This document shows, piece after piece, positions 41,466 through 42,879 of a stretch of 42,879 nt of DNA (position 1 is the first letter of the stretch; the number at the start of each line of letters is the position of its first letter). A model generated the notes under the pieces. The model was not told the origin of the DNA, ran no database searches, and saw nothing but the letters and a program-made list of their open reading frames with translations. The position numbers were made by a program, and so were the translations under genes. The DNA is from Bacillota bacterium. GTDB taxonomy: Bacteria > Bacillota > Clostridia > Christensenellales > Aristaeellaceae. The stretch spans positions 1-42,879 of the forward strand of contig JAEVYX010000020.1 of assembly GCA_023392515.1 (NCBI GenBank), given 5' to 3'.

Positions 41466-41855
41466 TTAACCCCGCCCTTCCGTTATAACATATTTTAACC
41501 TGTTAATTTGTGCGTTGAGGGAGTCGACCATATAGTTGTATTGCATTTGCGATCTAGCTAACTCGACGTTTTCCTTGTCCAGATTCACATTATTACCATC
41601 TTCTCTTGCAATGGTGTTATTATTTTCCACAAGGGCAGGCTCTGCCTTTTCAAGCGCATCTATCAGCTCTTCTTCGGTCAGTCCGGTTTTTGAAATCTGC
41701 CTTGCCAGCACTTCCTCAAATTCAAGGCTTTTGCTCTTATAGCCCGGTGTGGCGGCGTTTGCAATATTGTTTGATATTACCTGCTGCCTGCGCCACACAG
41801 CATCCAATCCTTTTTCCAAAAGAGTCATACTGGCGCTGCTTATAAGATCACTCAT
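41466..41855 (-). CDS. flgB: Proximal rod protein FlgB
   Basis: A 129-residue rod protein, first gene of the early operon. The N-terminal RRQQVISNNIANAATPGYKSKSLEFEEVL is the family pattern, and the C-terminal half holds NVELARSQMQYNYMVDSLNAQINRLKYVITEGR. A GGAGGGGGT ribosome binding site precedes the ATG. The leader of about 234 nt contains a c-di-GMP-I riboswitch (41936-42025) and is driven by the sigma-A-type promoter at 42096-42123. Confidence 0.96.
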   Translation of the reverse strand: MSDLISSASMTLLEKGLDAVWRRQQVISNNIANAATPGYKSKSLEFEEVLARQISKTGLTEEELIDALEKAEPALVENNNTIAREDGNNVNLDKENVELARSQMQYNYMVDSLNAQINRLKYVITEGRG

Positions 41856-41935
41856 GAATTTACCCCCTCCAATGAAATGACAGAAGTGACGGTATTTTTA
41901 ATTATTTCCACTATTTTCCAGTTGATATGCACAAC

Positions 41936-42025
41936 AAAAAAATATCCTTTCGGCAGCTGGCTGTCATTTTACAGACCCTGTAGCTTTGCGTCCCCACCTT
42001 TCGATGGGTTTGCCATTATCGATAT
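41936..42025 (-). promoter_or_regulatory. Cyclic di-GMP-I (GEMM) riboswitch in the flgB leader
   Basis: On the minus strand the aptamer core reads GGCAAACC (42014 on), a 6-bp stem CCCATC/GGTGGG capped by a GAAA tetraloop, then GGACGCAAAGC, a second hairpin (CTGT/ACAG inside GG/CC) and GCCAGCTGCCG (to 41951). These are the conserved parts of the GEMM-I motif: GGCAAACC, tetraloop, GACGCAAAGC and the closing AGC-UGCC. The outer stem can extend with ATATC (42025-42021) and GATAT (42046 equivalent on the other arm, 41946-41942). Seven T residues (41942-41936) come straight after that stem, as in an intrinsic terminator. If so, ligand binding would stop transcription (OFF switch), as is known for the flgB leader of Clostridioides difficile. 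The aptamer is read directly; the OFF direction is inferred. Confidence 0.92.
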
Positions 42026-42095
42026 GATATGCGCTAACCCATCTCTTGTTCGGTTATATCAATCGACTATATATTCTGCACCATATCACGTTACA

Positions 42096-42123
42096 AGTAT
42101 AACATGGCACTTTTGGGTGTCAA
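42096..42123 (-). promoter_or_regulatory. Sigma-A-type promoter of the flgB operon
   Basis: On the minus strand TTGACA (42123-42118) is a perfect -35, followed by 16 bases and TATACT (42101-42096), 5 of 6 to TATAAT. Transcription would begin near 42089, about 64 nt before the riboswitch. A second, weaker candidate (TTGTAA, 17 bases, TATATA) overlaps it downstream at 42068-42096. Confidence 0.8.
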
Positions 42124-42479
42124 TACTTTTTACGACAAATTTCAGTAAATTTCTCACTTTTGCTAAACTTTTGATAATTTGTGTCGAAATATAAACATTA
42201 TTTGAATAACTTTCCTTTTCTGGAGGCGTATAGCACAAAAATAAACCTTGTTTTTTCCATATTTACTACCTTGCGGAATTTCAGGAGGCCATTCCCTTCA
42301 GAATTTCGCAATACTCTTTTTATTTTTGGCTCTTTTTTCTTCCCTAGATGCAGGGAAAACCCTTTTTCAAAAAGAAAAAGATCATGTTTGTGATCATTTC
42401 GGTCAAAATAAAGTGTACTGACTGGGATCTGACCGACAAAATTCGACAAAAGTGTATGCCACATAAAGGAGAGAACGGG
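42124..42479. other. AT-rich divergent intergenic region between the flgB promoter and the GH38 gene
   Basis: No convincing gene is seen in these 356 bases. The part next to the GH38 start holds two inverted repeats: GATCA-6-TGATC at 42380-42395, and TCGGTCA with TGACCGA at 42399-42405 and 42430-42436 (24-base gap). They may be operator sites for a sugar-responsive regulator of the GH38 gene. A small 6-bp stem TTCCCT/AGGGAA is at 42340-42357. I could not assign a clear plus-strand promoter; TTGTGA and TAAAGT (42388 and 42409 areas) are spaced only 15 bases apart. Confidence 0.4.
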
Positions 42480-42879
42480 ATGGGTATCATGCATTCCGAA
42501 TGGCGGGACCGTCTGAAACATTGGACGCACACGCTGGCCCAGGATTTCACACTGCCGCTTGGGGAAATTCAATGGGAAGGGTTTCAAACCATGGGGCAGC
42601 TCCCCCCCCAAGAAGCGGCAAAAGGTCCTTTTCGCCCCATGCCCGCAGGCACGCTTTGGGGCCACACCTATGAATATTGCTGGATGCGTGCTTCCGTCAC
42701 GCTGCCTGAATCGGCGCAGGGCAAACGCATCGTATTATGCCTGCAGCCAGGCGGGGAGTCCACACTGTTCGTAAATGGGAAAGCTTTCGGTACTTACCGT
42801 GCTCCCTGGGTAAAAATGCCCCATCATTATATAGAAGATAATGTGCTGTGCAAGGAAGGGAAAGCCGGTGAAACCTTCG
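42480..42879 (+). CDS. Alpha-mannosidase, glycoside hydrolase family 38 (N-terminal part, cut by window edge)
   Basis: The frame is open from the ATG at 42480 to the window end (133 codons). The visible part is the N-terminal beta-sandwich domain that comes before the catalytic domain in bacterial GH38 enzymes: GTLWGHTYEYCWMRASVTLPE, then GKRIVLCLQPGGESTLFVNGKAFGTY and MPHHYIEDNVL. The catalytic residues lie outside the window, so activity cannot be judged. No signal peptide is seen; a cytoplasmic enzyme acting on imported mannosides is likely. AAGGAGAG is 7 bases before ATG. It is divergent from the flagellar operon and probably starts an unrelated carbohydrate-use region. Confidence 0.82.
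   Translation, partial: MGIMHSEWRDRLKHWTHTLAQDFTLPLGEIQWEGFQTMGQLPPQEAAKGPFRPMPAGTLWGHTYEYCWMRASVTLPESAQGKRIVLCLQPGGESTLFVNGKAFGTYRAPWVKMPHHYIEDNVLCKEGKAGETF

Noticed and set aside
41856..42123. Invertible flagellar switch like that of Clostridioides difficile flgB
   Set aside because: I looked for a pair of long inverted repeats in the flgB leader and found only short ones (4-5 bp) belonging to the riboswitch or chance, and no recombinase gene in the window.
42340..42367. Stem TTCCCT/AGGGAA followed by CCCTTTTT as a plus-strand terminator
   Set aside because: The stem is only 6 bp, the T-run is displaced, and no plus-strand gene lies upstream that would need a terminator.
42198..42665. 155-codon minus-strand frame overlapping the GH38 start
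   Set aside because: It covers the AT-rich intergenic region and the start of a clear alpha-mannosidase on the plus strand. The translation resembles no family and composition is erratic.

Overview
The window is an almost uninterrupted flagellar and chemotaxis super-locus from a Gram-positive bacterium, most likely a member of the Clostridia (Bacillota). The evidence is the FliY-type switch protein with CheC-like modules, a FlbD homologue, the DUF6470 (YviE-like)-FliW-CsrA-flagellin neighbourhood, strong AGGAGG ribosome binding sites, and gene order like the Bacillus/Clostridium fla/che operon. Base composition looks close to 50% GC. Nearly every gene lies on the minus strand, so the transcription order below runs from high to low coordinates.

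Region 1 (42123 to 41936) is the control region: a consensus-like sigma-A promoter followed by a cyclic di-GMP-I (GEMM) riboswitch in the flgB leader. Region 2 (41855 to 21950) is the large flagellar operon: flgB-flgC-fliE-fliF-fliG-fliH-fliI-fliJ-fliK-flgD-TIGR02530 protein-flgE-flbD-fliM-fliY-fliO-fliP-fliQ-fliR-flhB-flhA-sigma-28-flgF-like-flgG-like. It encodes the rod, MS ring, switch, export apparatus and hook, plus the sigma factor for the late genes. flhF, flhG, fliL, cheC and cheD, common in related operons, are not here. Region 3 (21932 to 17448) is the late block flgM-flgN-flgK-flgL-DUF6470-fliW-csrA, with sigma-28-like promoters before flgM and before fliW.

Region 4 (17306 to 11470) is a tandem array of six flagellin genes of about 290 codons with near-identical ends and different centres. 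Every leader carries a hairpin that shows AGGA in its loop, plus an AGGAGG ribosome binding site: the expected layout of a CsrA-repressed leader. The stems keep pairing despite base changes. Region 5 (11442 to 3120) starts with a 15-bp hairpin and continues with an HD-GYP phosphodiesterase, cheY, cheA, cheW, a chemoreceptor, cheR and cheB, ending at a terminator. Region 6 (3031 to 1) starts with a good sigma-28 promoter and holds fliD, fliS, a FliT-like small protein and the first codons of motA, cut by the window edge. At the right edge, divergent from flgB, an alpha-mannosidase (GH38) gene begins on the plus strand and runs out of the window.

Together the genes suggest a cascade. Housekeeping RNA polymerase makes the early operon only when c-di-GMP is low (inferred from the riboswitch). 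That operon delivers sigma-28, which FlgM holds until the hook is finished. Sigma-28 then drives the late promoters, and FliW/CsrA tune translation of the six flagellins. The HD-GYP enzyme in the chemotaxis block would lower c-di-GMP and so favour its own locus. All functional statements are from sequence reading by eye; no database search was run.
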